Shown piece after piece: positions 23,275-24,050 of a DNA stretch of 24,050 nt. Every line of letters begins with the position of its first letter. Positions within the stretch are counted from its first letter, which is position 1. The notes beneath the pieces were generated by a model. It made no database searches. It was not told the origin of the DNA and saw only the letters and a program-made list of their open reading frames with translations. The DNA comes from Casp-actino8 sp046091365 (GTDB taxonomy: Bacteria; Actinomycetota; Acidimicrobiia; Acidimicrobiales; Ilumatobacteraceae): the NCBI GenBank assembly GCA_046091365.1, contig JBJTBM010000124.1:1-24050 (forward strand). The letters run 5' to 3'. Made by a program: the position numbers and the translations under genes.

Positions 23275-23283
23275 ATAGTGTCA
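23271..23283. promoter_or_regulatory. Candidate TetR-type operator, site 3
   Basis: TGACATAGTGTCA is a perfect inverted repeat (TGACA-N3-TGTCA), identical in its arms to the core of the palindrome at 18651-18673, with GA following as in that site. It lies 45 bases before the SnoaL-like gene and 67 before the crotonase gene, so it could control both. TTGACA at 23270-23275 is also a consensus -35 box for the plus strand, though no good -10 is visible at 17 bases. Confidence 0.5.
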
Positions 23284-23327
23284 GATACGTCGGCCGGCGA
23301 GGGTTCGCACCGAACGAGGGGGAGATC

Positions 23328-23792
23328 ATGGGGCGGTGGAGTCGCGAGGAATTGCAGCGGGCGCACGACAACTTCGTGGCAACCGCCCACCGTTCGGCGG
23401 CAAGCGGCGACTGGCGCGAATGGAGCGAGCTCTTCACCGAGGACGCCGAGTACGAGGAGCACCTCTACGGCAAGTTCCACGGTCGAGCCGCGATCCTGGC
23501 GTGGATCACCAAGACCATGGGCCGATTCCCCAGCAGCCACATGCGTGAGTTCCCCCACGACTGGTGCGTGTGCGACGAGGAGAAGGGGTGGTGGATCTGT
23601 CAGATCCAGAACCGCTTCGACGACCCGGGCGACGGCGGGGTCTACCAGTCGCCGAACGTGACCATCCTTCAGTACGCCGGCGAGATGAAATTCAGCCGCG
23701 AGGAGGACGTCTACAACCCGGCCAACTTCGCCCCGATGGTCGAAGCTTGGATAGCCGCCCGCGAACGACACACACAGGAAGGCAACTCATGA
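23328..23792 (+). CDS. SnoaL-like / NTF2-fold protein
   Basis: This 154-residue protein starts at ATG 23328, preceded by a GAGGGGGAG ribosome site. RAHDNFVATAHRSAASGDWREWSELFTEDAEYEEHLYGKFHGRAAILAWI (about 10-60) is the usual NTF2-like opening: a helix, the GDW...LF.EDA..E turn and the G.F.GR..I element. Family members include polyketide cyclases, steroid isomerases and many proteins of unknown function. No clear catalytic Asp-Tyr pair of ketosteroid isomerase can be assigned by eye. The stop overlaps the start of the next gene (ATGA), so the two proteins are made together. Confidence 0.85.
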   Translation: MGRWSREELQRAHDNFVATAHRSAASGDWREWSELFTEDAEYEEHLYGKFHGRAAILAWITKTMGRFPSSHMREFPHDWCVCDEEKGWWICQIQNRFDDPGDGGVYQSPNVTILQYAGEMKFSREEDVYNPANFAPMVEAWIAARERHTQEGNS

Positions 23793-24050
23793 AGTTCTGG
23801 TGTGCCACGGCGTTCATGAAGACCAAGCAACTCGTGCACATCGCCCAGTTGCTCGACGAGGCCGGTTACCACGGTCTGATGGTGAGTGATCACCTCGTGT
23901 ACCCCAAGAATCTGCAGTCGAAGGATCCCTATTCGCCGCACCCCGACGGACGGCCGATCTGGGATCCGGAAACCTCGTGGCCCGATCCGTGGGTGCTCAT
24001 CGGTGCGATGACGAGCGTGACCAAGCAGTTGAACTTCACCACCAACATCT
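23789..24050 (+). CDS. LLM-class (probable F420-dependent) oxidoreductase, N-terminal part
   Basis: The gene starts with ATG 23789 overlapping the SnoaL-like stop and runs off the window end after 87 codons. The N-terminus MKFWCATAFMKTKQLVHIAQ and LLDEAGYHGLMVSDHLVYP, followed by WPDPWVLIGAMTSVTKQLNF, is the beta1-alpha1-beta2 unit and substrate loop of luciferase-like monooxygenase/F420 proteins (the DH after beta2 is typical). The C-terminal part with the rest of the cofactor site is missing, so the subgroup is open. It is a different protein from the LLM oxidoreductase at 21422. Confidence 0.85.
   Translation, partial: MKFWCATAFMKTKQLVHIAQLLDEAGYHGLMVSDHLVYPKNLQSKDPYSPHPDGRPIWDPETSWPDPWVLIGAMTSVTKQLNFTTNI

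Overview
The window joins two unrelated genomes. Bases 1 to about 3,840 look like a betaproteobacterium of the Burkholderiales (Comamonadaceae-like). They carry the rod-shape operon mreB-mreC-mreD-mrdA on the minus strand and, divergent from it, gatC and the 5' part of gatA. From about 3,835-3,900 to the end, the DNA looks like a high-GC actinobacterium, most likely Acidimicrobiia (Ilumatobacteraceae-like). The signs are abundant TCG/CGA codons, GTG starts, F420-type LLM proteins, a Thr-rich lipoprotein, a folP2/gpgS pair and mycobacterial-type steroid side-chain genes. The switch falls inside gatA, in frame, over its most conserved stretch. A metagenome assembly chimera is the simplest explanation; interphylum recombination is the alternative.

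Layout. 1-2934 (minus): mrdA (partial), mreD, mreC, mreB. 3138-6368 (plus): gatC, chimeric gatA, gatB. 6365-6692 (minus): a carbamoylase/M20 amidohydrolase remnant keeping only its N- and C-terminal ends. 6710-9845: a compact block on alternating strands with folB-folK fusion, degenerate DHPS-like folP2, gpgS and a RibD C-terminal-domain reductase. 9976-11160 (plus): a ChsE2/ChsE4-type acyl-CoA dehydrogenase. 11186-18617 (minus): a seven-gene operon with acyl-CoA dehydrogenase, chsH2, chsE1, chsH1, ltp2, a CYP125-like P450 and fadA5-type thiolase. 18688-20476: two divergent short-chain dehydrogenases. 20457-23204 (minus): crotonase, LLM oxidoreductase, lipoprotein esterase. 23328-24050 (plus): SnoaL-like protein and a truncated LLM oxidoreductase.

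How the genes work together. The 9.9-18.7 kb region is a close relative of the mycobacterial 'igr' cholesterol side-chain module. The P450 would oxidise the terminal side-chain carbon and FadA5 would thiolyse beta-oxidation intermediates. The ChsE-type dehydrogenases would desaturate the last 3-carbon side-chain CoA ester, ChsH1-ChsH2 would hydrate it, and Ltp2 would release propionyl-CoA and the 17-keto steroid. The SDRs, crotonase and F420/LLM proteins nearby fit the same steroid/lipid catabolic theme less specifically.

Three intergenic sites share a TetR-operator-like inverted repeat built on TGACA-N3-TGTCA or TCTGA-N7-TCAGA. They lie upstream of the lone dehydrogenase (9938-9954), upstream of the seven-gene operon (18651-18673) and between the crotonase and SnoaL operons (23271-23283). 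They point to a local regulon whose regulator is not in the window. No RNA genes, CRISPR arrays, insertion sequences or phage genes were seen.
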